Positions 33,057 to 41,918 are shown, counted from the stretch's first letter. The stretch: 42,460 nt of DNA from Phycisphaerae bacterium (GCA_018335035.1 JAGXKT010000022.1:1-42460); one strand, 5' to 3'. Notes: generated by a model from the letters alone, not told the origin. Numbers and translations are program-made.

Positions 33057-34849
33057 GCTTCGGTCTCCGTGACGCGCATCAACTCCTCAACGGTCGTCAG
33101 GCCGTGGCGGATCTTCTCAAGTCCGTCCTCGCGGAGGGTGCGCATTTTGTGCTCGCGGCTGGCTTGCTTGAGGGCGCCAAGCGACGGATTCGTCGCGACG
33201 ACCTCGCGAATGGCCTCGTCGATTTCGAGAAGTTCGTAAAGCCCCAGGCGCCCCTTGTAGCCCGTTTGCCGGCATCGCCCGCAACCGGCGCCCTTGTAGA
33301 GTTGATCGGCTTCCATGCCGTACCGCTTGAGGTACGCTGCTTCCGTTTCGCTGACATCCGTGACGGCCTGCTTGCAGTGCTCGCAGGTACGCCGCACCAG
33401 GCGCTGGGCGACCACGGCGTTGACCGAGGCACTGATGAGATACGGCTCGATGCCGATGTCGATCAGCCGCGTGATGCTGCTCGGCGCGTCGTTCGTGTGC
33501 AGCGTGGACAGCACAAGGTGCCCCGTCAGCGACGCCTGCACCGCGATGCGGGCCGTGTCCTGGTCGCGAATCTCGCCGACCATGATGATATCCGGGTCCT
33601 GTCGCAACAGGGACCGCAGGGCGGCTGCGAAGCTCATGCCGATCGACTCGTGCACGTTGACCTGGTTGATGGTATCCAGCTCGTACTCGACCGGGTCCTC
33701 GACCGTGGAGATGTTCAGTGTCTTGGCGTCCATGACCTGCAGGGCGGAATAGAGCGTGGTGGACTTGCCGCTTCCGGTGGGGCCCGTCACGAGCACGACG
33801 CCGTGGGGCTGGAAGATCTGCCGTCGAAACGCCTTCAGCGTGTCCGCCGCCATCCCGAGGTTCTCCAGCCCGACGGAGATGGAGCGATTGTCCAGAATTC
33901 GGATGACGCACTTCTCGCCGTGCGTGGTCGGCAACGTACTGACACGCAGGTCCACCGTGCGCCCGTGGACGGTCGCGCGAATCCGCCCATCCTGGGGCAG
34001 GCGGCGCTCGGCGATGTCCAGGTTGGCCATGATCTTCAGCCGCGAGACGACCGCCGCGTGCATCGACAGCGGGGGGGGCTGCTGCTCGAAGAGCACGCCA
34101 TCGATGCGACAGCGAATGCTCAACCGGCGCTCCCGCGGCTCGATATGGATATCGCTGGCGCCGTCCTTGACCGCAGAGGAAACAAGGAAGTTCACGTACC
34201 GGATGACCGGGCTCTCACCGGCGATCCGCTCGAGGTCGGTCACCTCCTCGCCGCCGCTGTCGACCACCTCGACGGCGTCCTCGGCGATGTCCTTGATGAT
34301 CTCCTCGACCTGTTGGCTCGGTCCGGCCGAGAGTTCCTCGACGGCCTGGAGAATGTCCTGCCCCGGCGTGACCACGAGTTGGATGTTCGCCCCGATGCGA
34401 CGCTTGAGGTCGTCGACAAGGAAGATATCGGCCGGGTCGCGCAACGCGACGATCACGTCCTCATTGTCACGCCGCAGGGGGAGTGCAAGATTGGACTTGA
34501 TGTAGTCGGGCGGGAGCAACTGGAAGATGTCGGGGTCCACGTCGCCCGGCGTGACGCGCTCGAAGGGCAGCAGGAAGTACTCCGCCACGGCGTTCAGGGC
34601 GTCCGTCTCGGCGATGCTGCCGTCCTGGACGAGGGCCTCGAGGACGCTGAGCTTAGGGTTGTCGGCCTGGGCCTGGACGGCGCGGTCGATTTGGGCACGC
34701 GTGACCTGTCCGGACTCCAGCAGGACGCGCTCCGGGCCACGCGGATGCGAGCCGGCATCGTCCGGACGCCAGAGCTCGTCGAATTCCGCGGGCTCGGCGT
34801 ATGCGCCCTCCGGCGCGTCCTCCGGTTTGTTGCGGAGCTTGTCCGCCAC
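33053..34849 (-). CDS. pilB: Type IV pilus assembly / secretion ATPase
   Basis: Extension ATPase of the PilB/GspE family, 598 residues. An N-terminal MshEN-type domain (about residues 40-170) precedes the ATPase core with Walker A GPTGSGKST (Lys362), STVEDPVEYE, DPDIIMVGEIRD and HLVLSTLHTND. A zinc site is seen as CEHC (Cys489, 492) and CGRC (Cys523, 526). A run of eight identical bases (34071-34078) codes for three prolines and is a possible slippage site. It begins 14 bases after the PilP-like gene and overlaps pilT by four bases. MshEN domains can bind cyclic di-GMP, so such control is possible. Confidence 0.93.
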   Translation of the reverse strand: MADKLRNKPEDAPEGAYAEPAEFDELWRPDDAGSHPRGPERVLLESGQVTRAQIDRAVQAQADNPKLSVLEALVQDGSIAETDALNAVAEYFLLPFERVTPGDVDPDIFQLLPPDYIKSNLALPLRRDNEDVIVALRDPADIFLVDDLKRRIGANIQLVVTPGQDILQAVEELSAGPSQQVEEIIKDIAEDAVEVVDSGGEEVTDLERIAGESPVIRYVNFLVSSAVKDGASDIHIEPRERRLSIRCRIDGVLFEQQPPPLSMHAAVVSRLKIMANLDIAERRLPQDGRIRATVHGRTVDLRVSTLPTTHGEKCVIRILDNRSISVGLENLGMAADTLKAFRRQIFQPHGVVLVTGPTGSGKSTTLYSALQVMDAKTLNISTVEDPVEYELDTINQVNVHESIGMSFAAALRSLLRQDPDIIMVGEIRDQDTARIAVQASLTGHLVLSTLHTNDAPSSITRLIDIGIEPYLISASVNAVVAQRLVRRTCEHCKQAVTDVSETEAAYLKRYGMEADQLYKGAGCGRCRQTGYKGRLGLYELLEIDEAIREVVATNPSLGALKQASREHKMRTLREDGLEKIRHGLTTVEELMRVTETEA

Positions 34850-34863
34850 CGTTTGCTACTTCC

Positions 34864-35517
34864 CTAACGAAGGTTCAGCGTATGCGTCCTGTCACGCCAT
34901 CGCAGCACCACGCGGTCGGCCTCGATGCGGACAACCGTCCAGCCGGCAATGACCTGACCCTCCGTCAAGAGGTTGTTCGAGATCATCGCCATGGTTTGGC
35001 CGCCGGCATCGGTCAGAACGGTCTGCAATTCAAGCCCGCGCACCTCGCCCAAGGCCCGCTCATACGCGCTATCGAGTCGTGCGGCGGGCTTGTCGCTCGC
35101 CGGCTTCGGATCGTCCGAAGCGACGGACTTGCCGCTGTCGTCCGCGGGCGGCGCTGCGAACTCGAACGGGTTGGTCTTGAGGTTATCGGGCGGGATCTGC
35201 CGTGGTGCGGCCGCGAAATAACGCTCGTTGATCACCGCACCATCGCCCGGGTCCGTGTCGGATGTCTGCGACAGGTGGGTCAGCAACGCGTCGGTCTTGC
35301 GTTGCGCGCCGGAATCACCCGAGGCCTCGGACGGGCCGGTTCGCATGCCCAGTACCCAGACGACGACCAGCCCGGCGACGAGCACGCCCCCCAACACCAG
35401 GTTGCCCGTCCCGGCCAGGCGCAGCGTGCCGGCCGCGCCGCCGGTGCGGTGCGACTGTTCATCCGTCTGGGCCTCGTCCGACGGCGCCTGTTGGTGGTCG
35501 CTATGGAGCATGGTCAT
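34864..35517 (-). CDS. PilP/GspC-like alignment-complex protein
   Basis: A 217-residue bitopic protein: cytoplasmic N-terminus, one membrane helix (LVLGGVLVAGLVVVWVLG, about 40-57), a flexible polar linker and a C-terminal beta domain (LELQTVLTDAGGQTMAMI, then LLTEGQVI and DRVVLRWRDRTHTLNL). The final part resembles the homology region of GspC/PilP that contacts the secretin. The position between pilO and pilB fits PilP, although it is not a lipoprotein as classical PilP is. Overlaps pilO by ATGA. The family is not assigned with certainty. Confidence 0.6.
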   Translation of the reverse strand: MTMLHSDHQQAPSDEAQTDEQSHRTGGAAGTLRLAGTGNLVLGGVLVAGLVVVWVLGMRTGPSEASGDSGAQRKTDALLTHLSQTSDTDPGDGAVINERYFAAAPRQIPPDNLKTNPFEFAAPPADDSGKSVASDDPKPASDKPAARLDSAYERALGEVRGLELQTVLTDAGGQTMAMISNNLLTEGQVIAGWTVVRIEADRVVLRWRDRTHTLNLR

Positions 35518-36077
35518 GGTTTCGCCTCGGCGGACTCGAAAAACACGGTCATCTCGAAGGTCACGGCGACATGGCCTTCGGGCATTTCCTTGGAGTCGGC
35601 TTTCTCAACTTCCATCTCGCGCAATCGCGTGATTCTCGGCTGATTCTCCAGCGCCTGCAGGAACGCGTAGAACCCGCGGAAGTCGCCGACAAGCTCGACG
35701 CTGATCGCGTGGGCCTGCGGGCCCACAGTGCCCTCGGCATCGTCCTGGCGTCGTGGCGTGCGGATGCTGGTGGTCGTCAGGTCGTTCGCGCGCGCCAGAC
35801 GCCAGATTTCCTGGATGACCTTGTCGATTTCCTTCGCGCTGGGCAGGCGGGCGCGGAAGTACGCCAGCGCCTGTTTCTGCTCGGTGATCTCCGCTTCCAG
35901 ATCGCCGATGCGCCCGGTCAACTGATTCAGCTTCCGGAGCTTCGCCTGGTGGGCCTCGATCTTCTCGGTCAACTGCGCGCATCGTGCGTCGTGCGGGCGG
36001 AAGACCAGCAACCACGCCGCGATCGGAATCGCCCCCAGCAGGGCCGTGAAGGCCACCTCGCGCAAGCCGAATTTCAT
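35514..36077 (-). CDS. pilO: Type IV pilus inner-membrane alignment protein PilO
   Basis: A 187-residue bitopic protein with an N-terminal membrane helix (VAFTALLGAIPIAAWLLVF), a coiled-coil stretch (LTEKIEAHQAKLRKLNQLTG onward to about residue 70) and a C-terminal ferredoxin-like domain (VELVGDFRGFYAFLQALENQ). These are the PilO features; PilO pairs with PilN in the periplasm. Four-base overlaps on both sides show tight coupling with pilN and the PilP-like gene. Confidence 0.85.
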   Translation of the reverse strand: MKFGLREVAFTALLGAIPIAAWLLVFRPHDARCAQLTEKIEAHQAKLRKLNQLTGRIGDLEAEITEQKQALAYFRARLPSAKEIDKVIQEIWRLARANDLTTTSIRTPRRQDDAEGTVGPQAHAISVELVGDFRGFYAFLQALENQPRITRLREMEVEKADSKEMPEGHVAVTFEMTVFFESAEAKP

Positions 36078-36772
36078 GGCTGGCCTCCTGCGTACGACAC
36101 GGTGTTTTCCGCCGGTGCAGCATCGGTTGCGACGACGTCCGCGGCGTCCACGTTGCCGTTGAGCACCGCCTCGACCTGGAACTCGCGGACGGGCACATCG
36201 TTATAGACCTTGGCCTCGCTGTAGACGAATCGGGCCGAGCGGATGATCCTGCTGGCGTTCAATCGGGCCAGAAACTGTCCTACGTCCACGTCCGTCTTGG
36301 CCCTGCCGGTGATGTAGAGCGTTACGATCTCCGGAGGGGCCGCTCCGCTGCGTTCGCGCGAGACCCGCGCGAACTTGGAACGCCCGGCGGCGCTGGAGGC
36401 CTTGGCTTGCTCGGTTTCCAGCTCGAAGCACTCCAGCGAGGCGTACTCCGGCAGCCAGTTGGTCACCAGCGCCAGCAGCGTGCTGCGGGGGAGGCGTTCG
36501 ACCAAAGCGGCTGTGTCCTGGGCCTTACGATCCAGACGCGCCTTCTCGTTCTCCAGCTGCTGCATTTGCTCGATGCGTTGGGCGGCGCGCTGGTATTGCT
36601 GTTCCACGTCCCGGGCGACCTGCTCGGCGCGGGCGACCCGTCGTTCGGACAGCAGGACGGCCGCGACAACGCCCGCCATCACCACCGCGAACAGCACCAG
36701 GCACAGCGTGTTGGCACGCTTCTGGCAGCGTCGCTTGTAGTAATCATCCGGTAGCAGGTTTATCGACGGCAT
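36074..36772 (-). CDS. pilN: Type IV pilus inner-membrane alignment protein PilN
   Basis: A 232-residue protein beginning with the PilM-binding motif INLLPDDY, followed by one membrane helix (LVLFAVVMAGVVAAVLL), a coiled coil (about residues 45-90) and a periplasmic domain with VTLYITGRAKTDVDVGQFLARL. It is somewhat longer than usual because of an insertion near residues 125-145 and an extended C-terminal tail. It lies nine bases after pilM. Confidence 0.88.
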   Translation of the reverse strand: MPSINLLPDDYYKRRCQKRANTLCLVLFAVVMAGVVAAVLLSERRVARAEQVARDVEQQYQRAAQRIEQMQQLENEKARLDRKAQDTAALVERLPRSTLLALVTNWLPEYASLECFELETEQAKASSAAGRSKFARVSRERSGAAPPEIVTLYITGRAKTDVDVGQFLARLNASRIIRSARFVYSEAKVYNDVPVREFQVEAVLNGNVDAADVVATDAAPAENTVSYAGGQP

Positions 36773-36781
36773 GGTGGTTCC

Positions 36782-37864
36782 TTACGCGGCGTGGGCGGCG
36801 CCGAGACTGAGCCCCACGGCGACGGCCCATTGCGGCTGCGGACCGTGATGATCGCCCGCCGTGGCGTCGGCGGCGGTGCGCTTGATGTGCACCAGCGGGT
36901 CTCCGATCTGTGCCGGGAGGTTCAGCCGCTTGGCAAGCGACTGGCAGAGCGTCTTGTCATAGGCCTGCCCGCCCACGAAGATCGCACGCTCGATGCTGCG
37001 GTTGCGAAAGACCGATTCGTAGTATCGCAGGCACTGGGTCATCTCAGCGGCCAGGGCGTCCAGCGGCGTCTCGCACGCCGCGTAGACGCGGTCGGCCTGG
37101 TCGTCACCCGGTCCGCCGTCGCGCAGTTGCGCACGCAAGGCACGGGCCTCGTCGACGCTGGTGTTGCGGTCCTGGGCGATCGCCTGATCGAGGTCATCAC
37201 TTCCGCGCGACAGGTTCCGCGCAAACGCCACTTGCGTCCCGTGGGCGAGCACGACTTGCGTACTGGATGCCCCAAGGTCCACGAACAGCGTCGTGCGTTC
37301 CGTGTCCGAGGCGCGGTGAAACAGGCGGGCGAAGCACTCCACTATGGCGAACGGCTCGATGTTGATGGCGGCAACGTCCAACTTTGCGCGGCGGCTCATG
37401 TCGAGGTAGGCGTCCAGCGTGCTGCGAGCGGCCGCCACGGCGATCACCTCCTGGCGCGGCTCTTCGTCGCCCAGAACCTCCCCGGCGAGAATGTGGCGGA
37501 TCACGGCACTTCCGGCAGGGAAGGGCAGCTTACCGGACAGCTCCTGGCGAACGGTCTGGTCGATCTCGCCGGTGGGGCCCTTGGGGATTTTGATGTGCTG
37601 AACGACGGTTTGCCTGGCGGGAATGGCGATGACGGCCTGGCGCCCGTGGAAGCTGCGCTGCTTGAGCGTCTCGCGGATGAAGCGCCCGGCGGCGCTGAGC
37701 CGCCGGGAGAACTTCTGCCGGCCGTTGTCGGGCATCTCGCCCGACACGGCGGCCAGCAGTTCCGTCTCGCCGCCGCCATGGCGCAACTGAGCCATCTTGA
37801 TCGAACTGGTGCCCAGGTCGATACCGATCGGCAACGTTCGGCCTTTGGCGATTTTCAACGTCAT
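36782..37864 (-). CDS. pilM: Type IV pilus assembly ATPase-like protein PilM
   Basis: Actin/FtsA-like cytoplasmic protein that binds the PilN N-terminus. The 360-residue sequence shows the SHS2/actin pattern: GIDLGTSSIKMAQL (phosphate 1), VIAIPARQTVVQHIKIP, LFVDLGASSTQVVL (phosphate 2) and IFVGGQAYDKTL (adenosine). First gene of the pil locus; GGAG lies six bases before the ATG. Its 5' leader contains a 9-bp inverted repeat. Confidence 0.92.
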   Translation of the reverse strand: MTLKIAKGRTLPIGIDLGTSSIKMAQLRHGGGETELLAAVSGEMPDNGRQKFSRRLSAAGRFIRETLKQRSFHGRQAVIAIPARQTVVQHIKIPKGPTGEIDQTVRQELSGKLPFPAGSAVIRHILAGEVLGDEEPRQEVIAVAAARSTLDAYLDMSRRAKLDVAAINIEPFAIVECFARLFHRASDTERTTLFVDLGASSTQVVLAHGTQVAFARNLSRGSDDLDQAIAQDRNTSVDEARALRAQLRDGGPGDDQADRVYAACETPLDALAAEMTQCLRYYESVFRNRSIERAIFVGGQAYDKTLCQSLAKRLNLPAQIGDPLVHIKRTAADATAGDHHGPQPQWAVAVGLSLGAAHAA

Positions 37865-38158
37865 CTCATGCTCCGCAACGCAGCAGCGGTCGGCGCGCGG
37901 CAGGGGGCATGCGAGTCACCCGCACACCGTCGCGCGCGTCGCTCGCATGCTGCTGATCCCGACCTCTGCTCCGCTGCCTGCTCGACGGCGGTAGAACTTT
38001 GCTGCCCGCCCAAAACATACGTTATGGCTTGACTTCCGGGCCACACTGGCAGTCCCGGGACGCCTTCGCATGTGTTATCGGGACGATGTGAGCGCGGGTT
38101 CAGTAAGGATTTGCCGGGACCAGAAACGCCCGAAAAACCCGTATATTCCTTGCCATAT
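37865..38158 (-). promoter_or_regulatory. pilM upstream region with inverted repeat and GTCCCG repeats
   Basis: This 294-base gap between hemW and pilM carries no credible gene. It contains a perfect 9-bp inverted repeat, GCATGCGAG (37907-37915) and CTCGCATGC (37942-37950), with a 26-base spacer, 43 bases upstream of pilM. Further up, a 10-bp palindrome GTCCCGGGAC (38052-38061) and two more CGGGAC copies (38079-38084, 38115-38120) are possible regulator sites. I found no convincing sigma70 promoter, so an alternative sigma factor or distant start is possible. Confidence 0.4.
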
Positions 38159-39358
38159 TCAAGGCCGCGGACGTTCTTGACGGGCTTCGGCGAGGATGTC
38201 AGCGAAAATGGTGTCACAGACGAAAAGCGCCGCCGGAGACACCCGCAGGCGGTCGGGCGTCAACGCAAGAGCGCCGCAGCGAACGTGGCGACCGATGCTG
38301 TACGGCAAGGCATCCAACGGGTCCGTGCCGTACCGGTCCGCGAACCGCCGGCGACCCACGCCCTCGATCAGCCGCAACCCCAGCATGAGCGCCTCGGCCA
38401 TGGCAGCCCGGCCGGTGAGCCGCTCGCTGGCGTGGGGCGGCGTCTCGCCGCGCGTCAGCGCCGCGGTGTAGGCGGCCAGATCGGCCTCGTTGACGGAACG
38501 GACGCCGTCGACATAGCTGGCCGCGGCGGGGCCCAAGCCGATGTAGGGGCGATTGAGCCAGTACGTGAGGTTGTGTCGGCACGTGCGGTTGGGGCGGGCG
38601 AAGTTGGACAGTTCGTAGTGGTCCAGCCCGGCCGCGGTTGCCGTGGCGATCGCCTCGTCATAGCAGTCGCGCTGCGTCTCGTCATCCATTGCGACGACTC
38701 GCCCGGCGTCGCGTGCGGCGGCCAGGGGCGTTTGCGGCTCGTAGCTCAGCGCGTAGACGCTCAGGTGCGACGGGTCGATCGCCAGCGCGGCGTCGAGGGT
38801 GCGACGCCAGGACGCCGGCGTCTGCCGCGGGATGCCGTAAATCAGATCGAGCGCGACGTTGTCCATGCCCGCGCGGTGCAGGGCGGTGACGGCCCGGGCA
38901 ATGTCGGTAGCGCTGTGCGAACGCCCCAACTGCTCGAGTTCTTCCTGCTCGAAGGATTGGGCGCCGACCGTTACGCGATTAACGCCCGCCGAGACGAGCT
39001 GTGCGGCGGTGGCATCGTCCAGCGTGCCCGGATTGACCTCGACTGTGAACTCGGTATGCGGCCCGATCCATGCACCGGGCAGGCCCAGCAACTCGTCGAG
39101 CGCCTCGGGCGCCAGGCAGGTAGGCGTGCCGCCGCCGACATAGATGCTCTCCAGCGGGCGCCGCAGCCGTCGGCAGCGCAGATGCAACTCGGCGGCCAGC
39201 GCGTCAAGATAGTGACGGGCCCGCCCGGCGTCGTGGGGAAGGGAATAAAAGTCGCAATAGCCGCACTTCGCTGCGCAGAAGGGCACGTGGACGTACAGGG
39301 CGTCCGCCGGTCCCCGCGGCCGGTCGGGCCATTTTTCCTTGCAGGTGGCGTGCGGCAT
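38159..39358 (-). CDS. hemW: HemW-like haem chaperone (HemN-related radical SAM)
   Basis: A 399-residue radical SAM protein of the coproporphyrinogen-dehydrogenase-like family. The cluster motif is CAAKCGYC within YVHVPFCAAKCGYCDF, followed by SIYVGGGTPT, EVNPGTL and RVTVGAQSF, then the HemN C-terminal domain. The third-cysteine context ends in CDF; classical HemN has an extra cysteine after it (CxxxCxxCxC), which is lacking here, so this is HemW rather than HemN. HemW transfers haem and binds SAM. The ATG at 39358 begins the family homology; no good Shine-Dalgarno sequence is visible. Confidence 0.87.
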   Translation of the reverse strand: MPHATCKEKWPDRPRGPADALYVHVPFCAAKCGYCDFYSLPHDAGRARHYLDALAAELHLRCRRLRRPLESIYVGGGTPTCLAPEALDELLGLPGAWIGPHTEFTVEVNPGTLDDATAAQLVSAGVNRVTVGAQSFEQEELEQLGRSHSATDIARAVTALHRAGMDNVALDLIYGIPRQTPASWRRTLDAALAIDPSHLSVYALSYEPQTPLAAARDAGRVVAMDDETQRDCYDEAIATATAAGLDHYELSNFARPNRTCRHNLTYWLNRPYIGLGPAAASYVDGVRSVNEADLAAYTAALTRGETPPHASERLTGRAAMAEALMLGLRLIEGVGRRRFADRYGTDPLDALPYSIGRHVRCGALALTPDRLRVSPAALFVCDTIFADILAEARQERPRP

Positions 39359-39495
39359 CTTAGAATAACAGCATACGAATGGACGGCATGCAATCCATCC
39401 CATCCGCCGTTTGACATAATACACACGGGTCCGTGTTCCGGTGGCCGATGTCGCCGGGCGGGCCGGATACACAACGCAGAGCAGGGGCAAATGCT

Positions 39496-40017
39496 ATGGA
39501 TGTGAAATTGGTCGTCTTCAAGCCCAACGGGCAGCGCAAGGATTTTGCCCTGCCGAAAGATCACACCGTGATCGGTCGCGGCGAAGACTGTGAACTCCAG
39601 GTGCCGCTGGCGAATGTGTCGCGGCGGCATTGCGAGCTGACCGTCGAGGGAACGTCGCTCAAGGCGGCGGATCTGGGCTCGTCCAATGGGACGTTCGTCA
39701 ACAACGAGCGCATCGTCGAGAAAACGCTGCAGGCCGGCGACCGGCTCGTCGTCGGACCCGTGGCCTTCACCGTGCAGATCGATGGCCAGCCGGAGAACGT
39801 ACAGCAGGTCAAGACGCGCGGTCAGAAGATGGCCGAAGCCGGCGAGGGCGAGGGCATCGTGGACCTCGAGGCCGACGTCGTCAGCCAGGGCGACGAGGGC
39901 GATGGCATCGATCTGGCGGCAATGGCGGATGATGCGTCCGAACAGGACGCCGATCCGATCTCGGCCCTTGAGGCGCTGGCCTCCAAGAGCGACAAGAAAA
40001 AGGAAGACGGCGAGTAG
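39496..40017 (+). CDS. FHA-domain protein with acidic tail
   Basis: A 173-residue cytoplasmic protein. Residues 1-100 are a forkhead-associated domain with the phosphothreonine-binding residues in VIGRGEDCELQVP, NVSRRHCEL and GSSNGTFVNNERI. The C-terminal 70 residues are highly acidic and low in complexity, ending in a lysine cluster (SDKKKEDGE). FHA domains bind phosphothreonine peptides, so a serine/threonine kinase partner elsewhere is likely. AGGGG lies eight bases before the ATG at 39496. It stands alone between divergent hemW and convergent ruvX. Confidence 0.87.
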   Translation: MDVKLVVFKPNGQRKDFALPKDHTVIGRGEDCELQVPLANVSRRHCELTVEGTSLKAADLGSSNGTFVNNERIVEKTLQAGDRLVVGPVAFTVQIDGQPENVQQVKTRGQKMAEAGEGEGIVDLEADVVSQGDEGDGIDLAAMADDASEQDADPISALEALASKSDKKKEDGE

Positions 40018-40040
40018 CTCGTCGTCGCGCGCGGCTCGAT

Positions 40041-40089
40041 CAGCAGCCGAACGGTCGCCGGACGATTGCCGACGGCGGTTCGGCTGCTG
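40041..40089. terminator. 12-bp inverted repeat between convergent FHA gene and ruvX
   Basis: CAGCAGCCGAAC (40041-40052) and GTTCGGCTGCTG (40078-40089) are perfectly complementary over 12 bases, with a 25-base loop. It fills the gap between two convergent genes, so a bidirectional terminator is likely, although neither side has a long T tract. Confidence 0.5.
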
Positions 40090-40100
40090 TTCTGCGCCGG

Positions 40101-40541
40101 TCAGTCCGCCATCTCCGGACGCGGTGCGGCGTCCGGGCCGCCGGCCGACAGGAAGTCCTGCAACATCGCCGCGGCGGCGACCGCGTCCTGGCGGGCCTTC
40201 TTCTGCTTGCGGGTCATGGTCCCGGCCAGCCGCTGGTCCGCCTCGAAGCTGCTGAGCCGCTCGTCCCACAAGCGGACGTCGCAGTCTAACGCCGAGGCGA
40301 TCGCGACGGCGGCCTGGCGAGCGGTCCGGCCTTGGGCGCCTTCCGTATCGTCCATGTTCAGCGGCCAGCCGACGACGATGCCGTCGGCGCCGTACTGATC
40401 GCGGAGTTGCGCGATATCCGCCAAGGCACGCTCAAGCGGCTCGGCCGACAGAACCGTCACCGGCGTGGCGACCCCGTCGGACGTCGACCCGACGGCCACG
40501 CCGATACGCTTGCTGCCGTGATCGATACCCAACCAGCGCAT
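40101..40541 (-). CDS. ruvX: Putative pre-16S rRNA nuclease RuvX/YqgF
   Basis: A 146-residue RNase-H-like nuclease of the YqgF family, implicated in 5' maturation of 16S rRNA. Seen: RWLGIDHGSKRIGVAVG at the N-terminus (catalytic Asp), VVGWPLNMDDTEG, WDERLSSFEA and the final DAVAAAAMLQDFL with the C-terminal Asp. Two consecutive ATGs (40544, 40541); the second is preferred because AGGAG lies five bases before it. Confidence 0.9.
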   Translation of the reverse strand: MRWLGIDHGSKRIGVAVGSTSDGVATPVTVLSAEPLERALADIAQLRDQYGADGIVVGWPLNMDDTEGAQGRTARQAAVAIASALDCDVRLWDERLSSFEADQRLAGTMTRKQKKARQDAVAAAAMLQDFLSAGGPDAAPRPEMAD

Positions 40542-40638
40542 CATCGCTCCTGCAATTCACGGAGCAGACATTCGGCACGCCGGCGGCGCCAGGGCCGGAC
40601 CGGCGCCCCTCAAGCGGTCGCCCGTCGTCTCGCGGCAT

Positions 40639-41853
40639 CTACGCGCCGAACTTCTCCAACTTGCCGGCGTGGGCCATCGCCAACGGCAGCAGCTCCTTGG
40701 CGGTGACGGTTCCGATCTGTCCGGCGCGGCAGGTGACGTCGTCGAAACCCTTGCCGGCACCGTCGCCGCCGCGCAGATACGGGCCCGCCATCAGGACCGG
40801 AACCGGGTGCCACGAGTGGGCCGCGATGCTCGGTGGGGTGGAGTGGTCGCCGGTGATCAGCAGCACGTCCGGCCTGACTTTCAGCAGCGTCGGCAGGGCG
40901 GCGTCCATCTCCTCGATCCGCGCGATCTTCCCGGGCAGGTCGCCGTCCTCGCCGGTCTTGTCGGTGTATTTGAAGTGGGCGAAGATGAAGGTATGGTCGC
41001 TCAGCGCCTTGCCCGCCTCGGCGCAGATGTCCGCCGCAGACGTCGGCTGGGCGACCACGTCGATGCCGACCAGCCGCGCCACGCCGCGGTACATCGGGTA
41101 GCCGGCCACGGCGCCGGGCGTGAGCTGATAGCGTTCGGCGAAGCGAGGCCAGTCGGGAAACTTCGCGAAGCCGCGTGCGAGAATCATATTCGCGTGCGGC
41201 TCGTCGGCGAGGATGTCGTGAACCTGCGCGGCGAGGTCCTTGACGAGCCCGGCTGTGCGGGAATCGCTGTGTGCCGTCGGGTCGATCGGCGGGGCGCCGG
41301 TGCGTTGCGGGTCGGTGTCCGGCACCTCATCGTCCAGCCCGTCGCCGCGGAGGACCATCAGCGCGCGGTGCTCGCTGACGGTCTCGAAGAGCACCTCGAC
41401 GCCGTCCGGGGGCGTCAGCGCGGCGCGGATTTTGTCGAGCACGCGGTGGTTCTCGTCGTCGCCGATCCGCCCGGCGCGGCGGTCGGTGACGTTGCCGTCG
41501 TCGTCCAGCGTGCAGAAGTTCAGCCGGCAGGCGACGTCCTTCGGCGTCAGCGGGAACTCGATGCCCAACGCCGACAGCACGCCGCGCCCGACCTGGTAGA
41601 CCAGCGGATCGTAGCCGAACAGCCCCAGGTGGCCCGGACCGCTGCCCGGCGTGACGCCCGTGGCGATCGGCACGCTGAGCCCCAGCGCGGACGTCTCGGC
41701 CAGCGCGTCGAGATTCGGCGTCTTCGCCTGTTGCAGGGCGGTACCGTTGCCGTCATTGTCGCAATCGCCGATGCCGTCCATCACGAGCAGGCAGATACGC
41801 TTGTCGTTGGGCTGGGCCAGCGAGCTGATGAGATTTCCGTAAGCGTCTTGCAT
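40639..41853 (-). CDS. apgM: 2,3-bisphosphoglycerate-independent phosphoglycerate mutase, archaeal type
   Basis: Glycolysis: interconverts 3- and 2-phosphoglycerate. The 404-residue protein belongs to the ApgM branch of the alkaline phosphatase superfamily: metal-site VMDGIGDC, KTPNLDALA, the nucleophilic serine in TPGSGPGHLGLFGYDP, HFKYTDKTGEDGD, and metal ligands in LLITGDHSTP and HSWHPVPVLM. The ATG at 41853 begins a family-like N-terminus, with GAGGACG upstream. It lies 92 bases downstream of tRNA-Glu; a hairpin in the gap may separate them. Confidence 0.92.
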   Translation of the reverse strand: MQDAYGNLISSLAQPNDKRICLLVMDGIGDCDNDGNGTALQQAKTPNLDALAETSALGLSVPIATGVTPGSGPGHLGLFGYDPLVYQVGRGVLSALGIEFPLTPKDVACRLNFCTLDDDGNVTDRRAGRIGDDENHRVLDKIRAALTPPDGVEVLFETVSEHRALMVLRGDGLDDEVPDTDPQRTGAPPIDPTAHSDSRTAGLVKDLAAQVHDILADEPHANMILARGFAKFPDWPRFAERYQLTPGAVAGYPMYRGVARLVGIDVVAQPTSAADICAEAGKALSDHTFIFAHFKYTDKTGEDGDLPGKIARIEEMDAALPTLLKVRPDVLLITGDHSTPPSIAAHSWHPVPVLMAGPYLRGGDGAGKGFDDVTCRAGQIGTVTAKELLPLAMAHAGKLEKFGA

Positions 41854-41918
41854 GGTGGCGTCCTCGGCGTTGGCGGCTGTAGGAATCGGGCGCGAGCGGT
41901 GCGGCGCCTCATGCGGCC

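Noticed and set aside
30673-37864. A pure type II secretion system
   Set aside because: A PilT retraction ATPase and PilM-N-O proteins point to a type IV pilus; some GspI/J/K-like features remain, so a hybrid reading is kept open.
37861-38217. A 118-codon minus-strand open frame upstream of pilM
   Set aside because: It spans the hemW end and the pilM leader, lacks a Shine-Dalgarno sequence and family-like motifs, and its GPGKS string is not in a P-loop context.
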